Positions 1-9,463 of a stretch of 64,000 bases of DNA are shown here, piece after piece. The notes under the pieces were generated by a model that saw only the letters and a program-made list of their open reading frames with translations, ran no database searches and was not told the origin of the DNA. This stretch comes from Micromonospora chersina (lineage in GTDB: Bacteria; Actinomycetota; Actinomycetes; Mycobacteriales; Micromonosporaceae). Every line of letters starts with the position of its first letter. Within the stretch, counting starts at the first letter, position 1. The stretch lies in contig NZ_FMIB01000002.1 in the NCBI RefSeq assembly GCF_900091475.1, positions 5,890,001-5,954,000 on the forward strand, read 5' to 3'. Made by a program: the position numbers and the translations under genes.

Positions 1-1263
1 GACGTGCACGAGGCCGAACCGCTTGGTGAAGCCCTCGGCCCACTCCCAGTTGTCCAGCAGCGACCAGACGAAGTACCCGGTCACCGGCACCCCGGCGGCC
101 ATCGCCTCGTGCACCGCCCGCAGGTGCCCGTCCAGGTACGCGATCCGGTCCGGGTCGGGCACCCGGCCGTCGGCGTCCGGCTCGTCGTCGTACGCGCAGC
201 CGCTCTCGGTGATCTGGATGGGCGGCAGGGCGTCGCCGTACCGGTGGTGGAGTTGGAGCAGCAGCTCGCGCAGCCCGTCCGGGGCCACCGGCCAGTCGAA
301 GGCGGTGCGCGGGTAGCCGTCCAGCGGCACGATCTCGAACGGCAGCGGCGAGTCCTCCTCGGCGGGCGCCCGGATGCCGGTCGGGTTGTAGTAGTTCACC
401 CCGAGCACGTCGACGGGCGCGGCGATCACGTCGAGGTCGCCGGCGCGCACCACGGCCGGGTCGAAGCCCAGCTCCTCCGGGTAGCCGCGCCCGAGCAGCG
501 GGTCGGTGAAGAGCCGGTTGTGCAGCGCGTCGTACGCCGCCCCGGCGGCCCGGTCGGCGTCGGTCTCCCCGGCCAGGCGCACCGGTGAGTAGTTGTTGGC
601 GATGGCCACCGGCGCGGTGCCGCGGGCGCGCAGCGCGGAGACCGCGAGGCCGTGCCCGAGGAGCTGGTGGTGGGCCACCGGGAAGGCGTCGAAGAGCAGC
701 ATCCGGCCGGGGGCGTGGACGCCCATGCCGTGCCCGAGGCTCATGTGGATGAACGGCTCGTTGAGGGTGATCCACAGCTTCACCCGGTCGCCGAGGCGGG
801 CGGCGACCAGGTCGGCGTACTCGGCGAAGCGGTCGGCGCTGTCCCGGTTCAGCCAGCCGCCGGCGTCCTCCAGGGCCTGCGGCAGGTCCCAGTGGAAGAG
901 GGTGGCGACCGGGTCCACGCCGGCGGCGAGCAGGGCGTCCACCAGCCGGTCGTAGAAGTCGAGCCCGGCCGGGTTCGCCGGGCCCGCGCCGGTGGGCTGG
1001 ATCCGGGGCCAGGCGATGGAGAACCGGTACGCGGACACCCCGAGCCCGGCCAGCAGCCCGACGTCCTCGGCGTAGCGGTGGTAGTGGTCGCACGCCTCGT
1101 CGCCCGTGCTGCCGTCGACGATCCGGCCGGGGGAGTGGGCGAAGGTGTCCCAGATGGACGGCCCGCGGCCGTCGGCGGTGACCGCCCCCTCGATCTGGTA
1201 CGCGGAGGTGGACACCCCCCACCGGAAGCCGGCGGGGAACTCGGGCATCGGCGCGCTCGTCAT
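1..1263 (-). CDS. GH1 family beta-glucosidase, C-terminus cut by window edge
   Basis: Reading from ATG at 1263 gives 421 codons that run off the window start. The N-terminus has the family 1 start FRWGVSTSAYQIEGAV. The acid/base glutamate is in ITLNEP and the nucleophile in ITESG, which matches the usual ITENG. The visible end is FGLVHV, a conserved late block, so only about 30-60 residues are missing. The family hydrolyses beta-linked glucosides and related disaccharides. No signal peptide is seen, so it is probably cytoplasmic. A GGGAGG ribosome site lies 5 bases before the ATG. Exact sugar preference cannot be read from sequence. Confidence 0.93.
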   Translation of the reverse strand, partial: MTSAPMPEFPAGFRWGVSTSAYQIEGAVTADGRGPSIWDTFAHSPGRIVDGSTGDEACDHYHRYAEDVGLLAGLGVSAYRFSIAWPRIQPTGAGPANPAGLDFYDRLVDALLAAGVDPVATLFHWDLPQALEDAGGWLNRDSADRFAEYADLVAARLGDRVKLWITLNEPFIHMSLGHGMGVHAPGRMLLFDAFPVAHHQLLGHGLAVSALRARGTAPVAIANNYSPVRLAGETDADRAAGAAYDALHNRLFTDPLLGRGYPEELGFDPAVVRAGDLDVIAAPVDVLGVNYYNPTGIRAPAEEDSPLPFEIVPLDGYPRTAFDWPVAPDGLRELLLQLHHRYGDALPPIQITESGCAYDDEPDADGRVPDPDRIAYLDGHLRAVHEAMAAGVPVTGYFVWSLLDNWEWAEGFTKRFGLVHV

Positions 1264-1380
1264 TCGCCCTCCCAAAACGCGAAGCGTGCTCGCGACTCTA
1301 GGGCTCGGGGGGCCGACGCGCCATAGGCCCAGGAGGGCAGTCGTGGCAAGGGTTTTCGGCGTGTCTTTTCCGAAGCCGTC

Positions 1381-1435
1381 CACTTAAGTCCGATTTACAC
1401 ATAGAGTGCCGAATATCGCGGATGTGTTTTAAGTG
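1381..1435. promoter_or_regulatory. AT-rich spacer with nested inverted repeats upstream of the SRPBCC gene
   Basis: CACTTAA (1381-1387) is matched by TTAAGTG (1429-1435), and inside it ACACAT (1397-1402) by ATGTGT (1422-1427). The stretch is much richer in A/T than its surroundings and lies between the divergent GH1 and SRPBCC genes. It could be an operator or a promoter region; no specific regulator is recognised. Confidence 0.3.
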
Positions 1436-1449
1436 GGGGAAAGATAGAC

Positions 1450-1896
1450 ATGATCCTCGTGGAACGCAGTGCGCACGTGGTGGCGCCGGTGGAAGCGGTC
1501 TGGGACGTCGTGCAGCGGGCCGAGCAGTTGCCGGCCTGGCTGGCGGGTGTCCGCGCGGCCGAGGTCCTCTCCGGGGAGGGCTTCGGGCGGCGCCAACTGG
1601 TCCAGGCCGGGCGCGGCGCGGCACACGAGGCCGAGGTCATCGCCTACCAGGAGCCGACCCTGATCGGGTGGCGCGAACGGGCCAGGGGCGCCGGGGCCCG
1701 GGCCGAGGCGCGCACCGAGATCTACGTACAGCTGACCCCGGACGAGGAGGAGGGCGGGACCGTCGTGCGGCTCATCGTCGTGCGGTGGCCCGCCGGACCC
1801 GTCAAGGCCGCTCTGCTCCGGCTCGGGCTGCGCCGGGTCGGCGCCGATCTGGAGGACTCGCTGGCCCGGCTCACCGACCTGGCCGCCGTCGGCTGA
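1450..1896 (+). CDS. SRPBCC family (START-like) protein
   Basis: 148 residues. The pattern is that of polyketide-cyclase/START-like small-molecule binding folds: a first strand (ILVERSAHVVAPVEAVWDVV), a helix, and repeated beta strands ending in a long C-terminal helix. These proteins form a hydrophobic cavity and either bind or cyclise a ligand. The ligand here is unknown. The ATG follows a GGGGGA purine stretch with about 9 bases of spacing. The gene is transcribed away from the GH1 gene and ends at a strong terminator shared with the convergent PadR gene. Confidence 0.75.
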   Translation: MILVERSAHVVAPVEAVWDVVQRAEQLPAWLAGVRAAEVLSGEGFGRRQLVQAGRGAAHEAEVIAYQEPTLIGWRERARGAGARAEARTEIYVQLTPDEEEGGTVVRLIVVRWPAGPVKAALLRLGLRRVGADLEDSLARLTDLAAVG

Positions 1897-1923
1897 CCGA
1901 GCCCGTCCCGGCGCCACCCGCGA

Positions 1924-1968
1924 CGACGATGGTCCGGCGTCCCCGCCAGGGACGCCGGACCATCGTCG
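1924..1968. terminator. Bidirectional terminator, perfect 19-bp stem
   Basis: Positions 1924-1942 and 1950-1968 are perfect inverted copies with a 7-base loop, placed between the convergent SRPBCC and PadR genes. There is no T-run, as is common in actinomycetes. Confidence 0.85.
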
Positions 1969-1981
1969 CCTCCGCGCGCGC

Positions 1982-2509
1982 TCAGCCCGCCCGCAGTTCG
2001 GAGATGGTCGCCCGGAGCCAGGACCGCTCGGCCCGGCTGATCTCCCTGGCCATCACCAGCATCCCGCGCCGGAAGGGATCGGCCTGCTCGGCGGCCCGCT
2101 GCGGCCGGTCGTCGGTGGCGAAGAAGCTCGCCGGCTGGTCGAGGAAGGCCAGCCGGCGTTCGAGCACCGCCGCCTGCGCGGCCGGGTCGGCGAGCTGGCC
2201 CAGGAACGCGAGCAGGGTGAAGAAGCGGTTCTGGTCGGTGACGTCCAGCTCCGCCGGATCCCGCAGCCGCCGCCGCAACTCCTCCCGCCCCGCCGCCGTG
2301 AGCGAGAGGGTGTGCCGCGGCGCCGCCGCCGCGCCGGGCTCCCGCTGCCGGTTGACCAGCCCGGCCCGCTCCAACCGGTTGATCGCCGGATAGAGGCTGC
2401 CGTCGCTCACCGGCCGGGCGTACCCGGCGAGGCGCGTGATGCGGCTCTTCAGCTCGTACCCGTGCAGCGGCTCCTCGCCGAGGAACCCCAGGATCGCCAA
2501 CTCCAGCAC
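1982..2509 (-). CDS. PadR family transcriptional regulator
   Basis: 175 residues. The N-terminal winged helix is typical of PadR (LAILGFLGEEPLHGYELK, then GSLYPAINRLERAGLV), and the C-terminal half is helical like the Vir-type dimerisation domain. PadR proteins repress nearby genes and release DNA on binding small aromatic or drug-like ligands. It is divergent from the alpha/beta hydrolase at 2584, and the spacer holds a perfect palindrome, so autoregulation plus control of the hydrolase is the likely role. The ligand is unknown. Confidence 0.9.
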   Translation of the reverse strand: MLELAILGFLGEEPLHGYELKSRITRLAGYARPVSDGSLYPAINRLERAGLVNRQREPGAAAAPRHTLSLTAAGREELRRRLRDPAELDVTDQNRFFTLLAFLGQLADPAAQAAVLERRLAFLDQPASFFATDDRPQRAAEQADPFRRGMLVMAREISRAERSWLRATISELRAG

Positions 2510-2540
2510 CCCCGCATTCTGCCTTGCCCGCCGCCCGAAT

Positions 2541-2574
2541 ACCTCGATACGGTGTACCTCGCTTCGAGGTACAG
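2541..2574. promoter_or_regulatory. Probable PadR operator
   Basis: TGTACCTCG (2554-2562) and CGAGGTACA (2566-2574) form a perfect 9+3+9 palindrome. A third half-site, TACCTCG, lies at 2541-2547 in the same phase as the first. The palindrome ends immediately before the hydrolase ribosome site, so a bound repressor would block transcription or initiation of that gene. Confidence 0.6.
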
Positions 2575-2583
2575 GAGGATCGC

Positions 2584-3405
2584 ATGCGCGTCAGGGGACA
2601 CGGCGGGACCCGGCTCAACGTGGTCGACTTCGGCGGCGAGGGCCCCGGCATCCTGCTGCTGCACGGGCTCACCGGCCGGGCCGCCAACTGGACGGCCACC
2701 GCCCGCTGGCTCACCCGCCACGGGCGGGTGGTGGGCTACGACGCCCGCGGGCACGGCCACAGCGACAAGCCCGACGGCCCGTACGACCGCGCGGCGTACG
2801 TCGGCGACGCGATCGCGGTGATCGAGGGGCTCGACCTCGGCCCGGCGCTGGTGGTCGGCCACTCGATGGGCGGCCTCACCGCCTGGCAGCTCGCCGGGGC
2901 CCGGCCGGACCTGGTCCGCGGCGTGGTGATCGCCGACATGAACCCGGTGACCCCGCCCGACCTGGTCGACCGCTGGCGTCGGTGGCTTGCCGACTGGCCG
3001 GTGCCCTTCCCGACCCTGGCCGACGTGCGCGACTACTTCGGCGCCGCTCGGCGCACCGAGGGGGAGTCCTTCGTGGAGGTGATGGCCGGCGGCCCGGACG
3101 GCTGGCGCCCGCTGGCCCGCCCCGCGCACGTGCTCGCCTCCCTGGCGCACTGGGCGGACCGCGACCACCGCCGGGAGCTCGGCCCGGTCCGCTGCCCGGC
3201 GCTCGTGGTGGCCGGGGCGGAGAGCGACCAGCCGGTCGACCGCCAGCGGGAGATGGCCGCGCTGCTGCCCGACGGCCGGTTCGCGCTGGTGCCCGACGCC
3301 GGGCACGTTCTGCACTACGACAACCCGGCCGGCTGGCGTGCGGCCGTCGAGCCGTTCGTCGCCGAACTGATCCCGGCCCGGCGGGACCCGGTGCCCGCCG
3401 GCTAG
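2584..3405 (+). CDS. Alpha/beta hydrolase under PadR control
   Basis: 273 residues from ATG at 2584, chosen because AGGAGG lies directly upstream; a longer frame to 2524 would run through the operator. The oxyanion block is HGLTGR, the nucleophile elbow is GHSMGG (Ser), an acid lies near VVAGAESDQPV, and the catalytic His is in DAGHVLHYDNP. The full triad predicts an active esterase, lactonase or haloperoxidase-like enzyme. No signal peptide is present, so it is cytoplasmic. It is divergent from PadR and ends at a 16-bp stem terminator. The substrate cannot be inferred. Confidence 0.88.
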   Translation: MRVRGHGGTRLNVVDFGGEGPGILLLHGLTGRAANWTATARWLTRHGRVVGYDARGHGHSDKPDGPYDRAAYVGDAIAVIEGLDLGPALVVGHSMGGLTAWQLAGARPDLVRGVVIADMNPVTPPDLVDRWRRWLADWPVPFPTLADVRDYFGAARRTEGESFVEVMAGGPDGWRPLARPAHVLASLAHWADRDHRRELGPVRCPALVVAGAESDQPVDRQREMAALLPDGRFALVPDAGHVLHYDNPAGWRAAVEPFVAELIPARRDPVPAG

Positions 3406-3425
3406 CCGGACCGTCGGTGGAGACG

Positions 3426-3461
3426 ACGAAGGGCCCGGCGCGGGTGCGCCGGGCCCTTCGT
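3426..3461. terminator. Bidirectional terminator, perfect 16-bp stem
   Basis: 3426-3441 pairs perfectly with 3446-3461 across a 4-base loop, between the hydrolase and the convergent aceE. Confidence 0.85.
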
Positions 3462-3471
3462 GCGGGACAGG

Positions 3472-6216
3472 TCAGCTGTCGCCGCCGGTCTCCCCGACCG
3501 GAGCGGCGTTGACGTCGTCCAGCGCGTACTTCTTGGCGGCCTCGGCCGGCACGTGGGCCGGCACCGCGCCGCGCAGGGCGAGCTGGCGCAGCGCGGCGAC
3601 GGCCACCGACTCGGCGTCCACGTGGAAGTGGCGGCGCAGGGCGTGCCGGGTGTCCGACATGCCGAAGCCGTCGGTGCCGAGCGAGGTGTAGTCGCCGGGC
3701 ACCCAGCGGGCGATCAGGTCCGGCACCGCGCGCATCCAGTCGCTGACCGCGACCTTCGGCCCGTCGGCGTCGGCCAGCTTCCGCTGGATGTACGGCACCC
3801 GCTGCTCGCCGCCCGGGTTGAGCAGGTTGTGCTCCTCGCACTCCACCGCGTCCCGGCGCAGCTCGGTCCACGAGGTCACCGACCAGACATCGGCGGCGAC
3901 GCCCCAGTCCTCGGCGAGCAGCTTCTGCGCCTTGAGCGCCCACTGCATGCCGGTGCCGGAGGCCAGGATGTTGGCCTTCGGGCCGTCCTCCTCGACCTGC
4001 GGTGCCGGCGAGTAGCGGTAGATGCCCTTGACGATGCCCTCGACGTCCACGCCCTCCGGCTCGGCCGGCTGGAAGATCGGCTCGTTGTAGACGGTCAGGT
4101 AGTAGAAGATGTTCTCCTGCGCCTCGCCGTACATGCGGTGCAGGCCGCTCTCCATGATGTGCGAGATCTCGAACGCGAACGCCGGGTCGTAGGCGGCCAC
4201 CGCCGGGTTCGTGGCGGCGAGCAGCAGCGAGTGGCCGTCCTCGTGCTGGAGGCCCTCACCGTTGAGCGTGGTCCGGCCGGCGGTCGCGCCGAGCAGGAAG
4301 CCCCGCGCCATCTGGTCGGCCGCCGCCCAGAGCCCGTCGCCGGTCCGCTGGAACCCGAACATCGAGTAGAAGATGTAGAGCGGGATCATCGGCTCGTCAT
4401 GCGTGGCGTACGCCGTGCCGGCCGCCGTGAACGAGGCGACCGAGCCGGCCTCGTTGATGCCCTCGTGCAGGATCTGGCCGGTGGTGGCCTCCTTGTACGA
4501 CAGGAACAGCTCCCGGTCCACCGAGGTGTACCGCTGGCCGTGCGGCGAGTAGATCTTCGCCGTCGGGAAGAGCGAGTCCATGCCGAAGGTGCGGGCCTCG
4601 TCCGGGATGATCGGCACCCAGCGCTTGCCGAACTCCTTGTCCTTCATCAGGTCCTTGAGCAGGCGGACGAAGGCCATGGTGGTGGCGACCTTCTGCTTGC
4701 CCGAGCCGCGCTTGACGTCGGCGAACCGCTCCGGGCCCGGGATCTGCAGCGTCTTGCCGGTGGTCCGGCGGGTCGGCAGGTAGCCGCCGAGCTGCTTGCG
4801 CCGCTCGTGCAGGTACTCCATCTCGTCGGACTTCTCGCCCGGGTGGAAGTACGGCGGGAGGTACGGGTTGTCCTCCAGCTGCTTGTCCGGGATGTCCAGG
4901 TAGAGCCGGTCGCGGAAGAGCTTCAGGTCCTCCAGCGTCAGCTTCTTCATCTGGTGGGTGGCGTTGCGGGCCTCGAAGTGCGAGCCCAGCGTCCAGCCCT
5001 TGATGGTCTTGGCCAGGATCACCGTCGGCTGGCCGGTGTGCTCCATGGCCGCCTTGTAGGCCGCGTAGAGCTTCCGGTAGTCGTGGCCACCCCGCTTGAG
5101 GTTCCAGATCTCGTCGTCGCTCAGGTGCTCGACCATCTTGCGGGTCCGCGGGTCGCGCCCGAAGAAGTGCTCCCGGACGTACGCGCCGGACTCCGCCTTG
5201 TAGGTCTGGTAGTCACCGTCGGGCGTGGTGTTCATGAGGTTGACCAGGGCGCCGTCGGTGTCCGCCGCGAGCAGCGGGTCCCACTCCCGGCCCCAGACCA
5301 CCTTGATGACGTTCCAGCCGGCGCCCCGGAAGAACGCCTCCAGCTCCTGCATGACCTTGCCGTTGCCCCGCACCGGGCCGTCCAGCCGCTGCAGGTTGCA
5401 GTTGATCACGAAGGTGAGGTTGTCCAACTCCTCGCGGGCGGCCACGCCGATCGCGCCGAGCGACTCGACCTCGTCCATCTCACCGTCGCCGAGGAACGCC
5501 CAGACGTGCTGCTGGGAGGTGTCCTTGATGCCCCGGTGGTGCAGGTAGCGGTTGAACCGGGCCTGGTAGATCGCGTTCATGGGCCCGAGGCCCATGGAGA
5601 CGGTGGGGAACTCCCAGAAGTCCGGCATGAGGCGCGGGTGCGGGTACGACGGGAGGCCGCCGCCCGGGTGCGACAGCTCCTGCCGGAAGCCGTCGAGCTG
5701 GTCGGCGCTGAGCCGCCCCTCCAGGAACGCCCGCGCGTACATGCCGGGGGAGGCGTGGCCCTGGTAGAAGATGTGGTCGCCGCCGCCCGGGTGGTCCTTG
5801 CCCCGGAAGAAGTGGTTGAAGCCCACCTCGTAGAGGGACGCCGAGCTGGCGAAGGTCGAGATGTGGCCGCCCACGCCGATCTCCGGCCGCTGCGCCCGGT
5901 GCACCAGCATGGCGGCGTTCCACCGGATGTACGCCCGGAGCCGCCGCTCGATGTGCTCGTCACCCGGGAACCAGGGCTCGCGCTCCGGCGGGATGGTGTT
6001 GATGTAGTCGGTGGTCGTCAGCGACGGCACCCCGACCTGGCGCTCGCGGGCCCGCTCGAGCAGGCGCAGCATGACGTAGCGGGCGCGCTTGGTTCCGCGC
6101 TCGTCGATGACACCGTCAAGCGACTCGACCCATTCGCTGGTCTCTTCAGGGTCGATGTCCGGAAGCTGGCTCGGCAGACCAGCGGTGATCACCGGGCGCT
6201 TGCGTTCCGTAGCCAC
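3472..6216 (-). CDS. aceE: Pyruvate dehydrogenase E1 component, homodimeric type
   Basis: 914 residues, the usual length of the homodimeric E1. It decarboxylates pyruvate with thiamine diphosphate and acetylates the lipoyl group of E2, feeding acetyl-CoA to the TCA cycle in the cytoplasm. The ThDP motif starts at GDGEMDE (residues 243-249) and closes with NCN (272-274). Other conserved blocks include [20 protein letters not shown] and [13 protein letters not shown]. The GTG start has GAGGGA about 8 bases upstream. It stands alone; no E2 or E3 gene is in the window. Its neighbour to the right (YjbQ) is divergent. Confidence 0.97.
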   Translation of the reverse strand: MATERKRPVITAGLPSQLPDIDPEETSEWVESLDGVIDERGTKRARYVMLRLLERARERQVGVPSLTTTDYINTIPPEREPWFPGDEHIERRLRAYIRWNAAMLVHRAQRPEIGVGGHISTFASSASLYEVGFNHFFRGKDHPGGGDHIFYQGHASPGMYARAFLEGRLSADQLDGFRQELSHPGGGLPSYPHPRLMPDFWEFPTVSMGLGPMNAIYQARFNRYLHHRGIKDTSQQHVWAFLGDGEMDEVESLGAIGVAAREELDNLTFVINCNLQRLDGPVRGNGKVMQELEAFFRGAGWNVIKVVWGREWDPLLAADTDGALVNLMNTTPDGDYQTYKAESGAYVREHFFGRDPRTRKMVEHLSDDEIWNLKRGGHDYRKLYAAYKAAMEHTGQPTVILAKTIKGWTLGSHFEARNATHQMKKLTLEDLKLFRDRLYLDIPDKQLEDNPYLPPYFHPGEKSDEMEYLHERRKQLGGYLPTRRTTGKTLQIPGPERFADVKRGSGKQKVATTMAFVRLLKDLMKDKEFGKRWVPIIPDEARTFGMDSLFPTAKIYSPHGQRYTSVDRELFLSYKEATTGQILHEGINEAGSVASFTAAGTAYATHDEPMIPLYIFYSMFGFQRTGDGLWAAADQMARGFLLGATAGRTTLNGEGLQHEDGHSLLLAATNPAVAAYDPAFAFEISHIMESGLHRMYGEAQENIFYYLTVYNEPIFQPAEPEGVDVEGIVKGIYRYSPAPQVEEDGPKANILASGTGMQWALKAQKLLAEDWGVAADVWSVTSWTELRRDAVECEEHNLLNPGGEQRVPYIQRKLADADGPKVAVSDWMRAVPDLIARWVPGDYTSLGTDGFGMSDTRHALRRHFHVDAESVAVAALRQLALRGAVPAHVPAEAAKKYALDDVNAAPVGETGGDS

Positions 6217-6395
6217 AGGCGTTCCCTCGGTTCTGTGTGGGATAGGTCTCTAGCGCCATCCTGCCCCCTGGTGGCGCTCGTCGTCACGTCTCCCTCCCCC
6301 AGACGCGACGCTGAACACAGGTACTCACCAGTAACTTTGTGCGACGGCGGGCCGTCCCGCGGCAGCACGTGGGGTGGGCCGGCAGAATGCGCCGT

Positions 6396-6800
6396 ATGCG
6401 TAGTGAGGTGATCACCGTCCAGACCGGGTCGCGGCCGACCGTCCGGGACATCACCAGCGAGGCGGAGCGGTTCGTCGCCGGGCAGGGGGACGGCCTGCTG
6501 CACGTCTTCGTCCCGCACGCCACCGCCGGGCTGGCGATCATCGAGACCGGCTCCGGCTCGGACGACGACCTGCTGCGGGCGCTGGACGACCTGCTCCCCG
6601 CCGACGACCGCTGGCGGCACCGGCACGGCTCGCCCGGGCACGGCCGGGACCACGTGCTGCCGGCCTTCGTCCCCCCGTACGCCACCCTGCCGGTGCTCGG
6701 CGGGCGGATCCAGCTCGGCACCTGGCAGTCGATCTGCCTGATCGACACCAACGGCGACAACCCGAGCCGGCAGGTCCGCTTCTCCTTCCTGCCCGGCTAG
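6396..6800 (+). CDS. YjbQ family protein (UPF0047)
   Basis: 134 residues from ATG at 6396, which matches the family start MRSEVITV; another in-frame ATG lies at 6387. Family blocks are HATAGL, the glutamate in IIETGSG, HRHGSPGHGRDHVLPAF, and GRIQLGTWQSICLID. YjbQ proteins are small beta-barrel trimers. Some show thiamine-phosphate synthase activity, but the physiological role is unsettled. It sits divergently beside aceE, a ThDP enzyme; a thiamine link is tempting but unproven. The ribosome site is weak. Confidence 0.85.
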   Translation: MRSEVITVQTGSRPTVRDITSEAERFVAGQGDGLLHVFVPHATAGLAIIETGSGSDDDLLRALDDLLPADDRWRHRHGSPGHGRDHVLPAFVPPYATLPVLGGRIQLGTWQSICLIDTNGDNPSRQVRFSFLPG

Positions 6801-6819
6801 AGCCGCGTGCCGCCCCGGG

Positions 6820-8470
6820 TCAGGGGCGGACGGTCTCCGACTCCACCGTCTGCCGGCCCAGGTCGGCCCTCTCCGGGGCCAGGCCGCGGGCGGCGGCCGG
6901 CGGCGCGTCGTACGTCAGGTTCAGGCCCGGCACCCGGTCCTCGATGACGAAGGTGGCCCGGGTGTGCGCGGGCGCGTCCGGCCGGCTCACGTACGGCAGC
7001 ACGTCGAAGTTCGCGGCGAGCTGCGCCGGGGTGATCGTGGTGCGGACGTAGCCGCGCAGGTTGTTCTGGAAGCGCAGGTGCGGGTTGAACCTCAGCCACG
7101 GGTGCGAACCGGTGGCCGAGTCCGCGCCGTCGCCGCCGGAGGTGATCGAGGAGCAGACCAGCTCGCTGCCGACGGTGCGGGAGGTCGGGTCGGCGTAGTC
7201 CAGCTTGAGGTCGCTGGCCCAGTGCGCGTGCACGTCGCCGGTGAGCACCACGGGGTTGCGCACCCCGGCGGCCACCCAGCCCCGGGTGATCCGGTCCCGG
7301 GAGGCGGCGTACCCGTCCCAGGCGTCCATGCCGGTCACCGTGAGCGGGCCGGAGTTGTTGTCCCGCTGGGCGAAGAAGACCTGCTGGCCGAGGATGTCCC
7401 AGCGGGCCTCGGAACGGCGGAACCCGTCCAGCAGCCACGCCTCCTGCTCGGCGCCGGTGATCGACCGGGCCGGGTCGTACGCCGCCGGGCAGTCCTTGTA
7501 GCCGTCGCCGCAGCCCTGGTCGTCCCGGTACTGCCGGGTGTCGAGCATGTGGAAGGTGGCCAGCCGGCCCCAGCGGACCCGCCGGTAGAGCTGCATGTCG
7601 ATGCCGCGCGGGATCGAGGTGCGCCGCAGCGGCATGTTCTCGTAGTACGCCTGGAACGCCGCCGCCCGGCGCGCGAGGAAGTCCGGGTCCGGCGCCTCGG
7701 GCACCTCGTCGGCCCAGTTGTTCTCCACCTCGTGGTCGTCGAAGACCACCACCCAGGGCGCGACCGCGTGCGCCGCCTGGAGGTCGGTGTCGGTCTTGTA
7801 CTGGGCGTGCCGCTGCCGGTAGTTGGCCAGCGTCCGGGTCTCCGGCCCCTCGTGGTCGCGCGGGTTGCCGCCCGGCACGGTGTAGGTGTCCGGCGCGTAC
7901 TCGTACTGGTAGTCGCCGAGGTGCAGGATCAGCTCCGGCTCGGTCTCGGCCAGCCGCCGGTAGGCGGTGAAGTATCCGTGCTCGTACTGGGAGCAGGAGA
8001 CGAAGCCCATGGCCAGCGCGGCCGGCAGGTGCCACGGCGCCGGCGCGGTGCGGGTGCGCCCGACCGGGGAGATCCACCCCTCGGCCCGGAACCGGTAGAA
8101 GTACTCCCGGCCGGGGAGCAGCCCGTCCAGCTCGACGTGCACGCTGTGCGCCGACTCCGGGCGGGCCGGCTCGACGCCGCGGCGGACCACGTGCCGGAAG
8201 TTCTCGTCGGCGGCCAGTTCCCACTGCACCGGCACCGACCGGGACGGCATCCCGCCCAGGCCGTCCTCGGCCAGGGGCTCGGGCGCCAGCCGGGTCCAGA
8301 GCACGAAGCCCTCGTGGTCCGGGTCGCCCGAGGCCACCCCGAGGGTGAACGGGTCGCGGCGCAGCGGGCCGGGCGGCCGCCGCGCCGGCCACGGCCGGCA
8401 GCCCGGTCACCGCGCCGGCGGCGCCGAGCGCCGCGCCGCTGAGCAGGATGGTACGTCGGGACAGTGCCAT
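6820..8470 (-). pseudogene. PhoD-like alkaline phosphatase, frame broken after the Tat signal
   Basis: ATG at 8470, after GGAGGAAA, opens a clear Tat signal peptide (ALSRRTILLSG, then an Ala/Gly-rich hydrophobic stretch). The mature enzyme (LRRDPFTLGVASGDPDHEGF onward, with LHLGDYQYEY, FDDHEVENNWAD and LTGDVHAHW) is in another frame. It runs to the stop at 6820 without interruption. One extra base, or an equivalent indel, in the GC-rich run around 8370-8400 separates the two frames, and the mature frame has its own TGA just upstream. PhoD enzymes are exported phosphodi- or monoesterases with metal centres. This is either a true null allele or a sequencing error; the body shows no other decay. 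Confidence 0.8.
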
Positions 8471-8605
8471 CGGTTTCCTCCCCGGAGTCCGGTTCCTCGA
8501 CTCCGGGCAGCCTCGCGACCGTCGATGTCCGCCAGGTGGCCGGCAGGCGACCGGGGACGGCACTTCTTGCCGAACAGCGGCCGGCGGCGGGAACTTGGCG
8601 CCGGC

Positions 8606-9376
8606 TCAGCCCAGCAGCCGGCGCAGCCCGCCCGGGGTGTGGCCCAGCTGGGCCCGGACCGTGCGGGTCAGGTGGGCCTGGTCGGCGAAGCCCAGCTCGG
8701 CGGCCAGGCCGGCCAGGCTCTCCGCGCCCTCCTCCAGCCGGTCGAGGAGGCGCCCGACCCGCAGCCGGTTGCGGTAGCGGGTCAGCGGCACCCCGACCCG
8801 CGCCTGGAACTCCCGGCTGAGCCGGTAGGGCGAGACCCCGAGCGCCCGGGCCAGCGGCAGCAGCCCGGCGGCCTCGGGAGCGCCGTCGTGCAGGGCGGCA
8901 CGGGCCCGCTCGACCAGCCGCCGGTCCCGCCCGCTCCCGCCCGCCGCCGGCCCGGTGGCCCCGCCGACCAGGCGGACCAGCCGCTCGGCCGCCGCGTGGT
9001 CGGGGTCGGCCGCGGCCCGCAGCAGCAGCCGGTGGGCCAGGTCGACGCGGGCGTCGACGTGCACCACGGCCGGCACCCGCCGGTCCGCGAACAGCTCCCG
9101 CCACAGCCGCTCCGACAGGTGCACCGAGGTGCAGTCGTCCCCGCCCGCCGGGTGCGCGAAGCGCTCCTCCTCACCGGGCACGGTCAGGTAGGCCACCGTC
9201 GGCTCGACGAACTCGGCGCCCCCGCGCCCGGCCCGGCGGAAGCCGCCGCGGCGGGTCAGCACCAGCCCGTGCGCGGTGGCCGGCTCGGGCGCGGACCAGC
9301 TTGTGTGGTCGTCCCGGCACCGCACCACGTCGATCGAGAAGTCCGGGTGCGCCAGCACCGGCACGGCGGTACGCAT
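8606..9376 (-). CDS. AraC family transcriptional regulator
   Basis: 256 residues from ATG at 9376 (MRTAVPVLAHPDF). The N-terminal part is a cupin-like sensor domain. The last 100 residues carry the two helix-turn-helix units of AraC (LARALGVSPYRLSREFQ, then LAGLAAELGFADQAHLTRT), ending LGHTPGGLRRLL. The frame stays open far upstream, but that is antisense to the MFS gene and is not counted. It is divergent from the MFS exporter at 9464 with an 87-bp shared spacer, so it probably regulates that transporter. The ligand is unknown. Confidence 0.9.
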   Translation of the reverse strand: MRTAVPVLAHPDFSIDVVRCRDDHTSWSAPEPATAHGLVLTRRGGFRRAGRGGAEFVEPTVAYLTVPGEEERFAHPAGGDDCTSVHLSERLWRELFADRRVPAVVHVDARVDLAHRLLLRAAADPDHAAAERLVRLVGGATGPAAGGSGRDRRLVERARAALHDGAPEAAGLLPLARALGVSPYRLSREFQARVGVPLTRYRNRLRVGRLLDRLEEGAESLAGLAAELGFADQAHLTRTVRAQLGHTPGGLRRLLG

Positions 9377-9463
9377 GCCGGCCAGCGTAGGCCGACCGGG
9401 TGACAGAACCGTCCCGCAAGGATCGACAAGACCGCCGCCCGCCCGGCCGGCAGGGTGACTGTC

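Noticed and set aside
6339..6395. Longer YjbQ start upstream
   Set aside because: The extra residues are Arg-rich and do not match the family, which begins MRSEV.
3460..6411. 983-codon open frame antisense to aceE
   Set aside because: It is the mirror of the GC-rich aceE codon pattern, encodes Val/Arg/Glu-rich nonsense and has no start signal or homology. Other very long antisense frames (for example 29436-33281 and 8606-10762) were rejected for the same reason.
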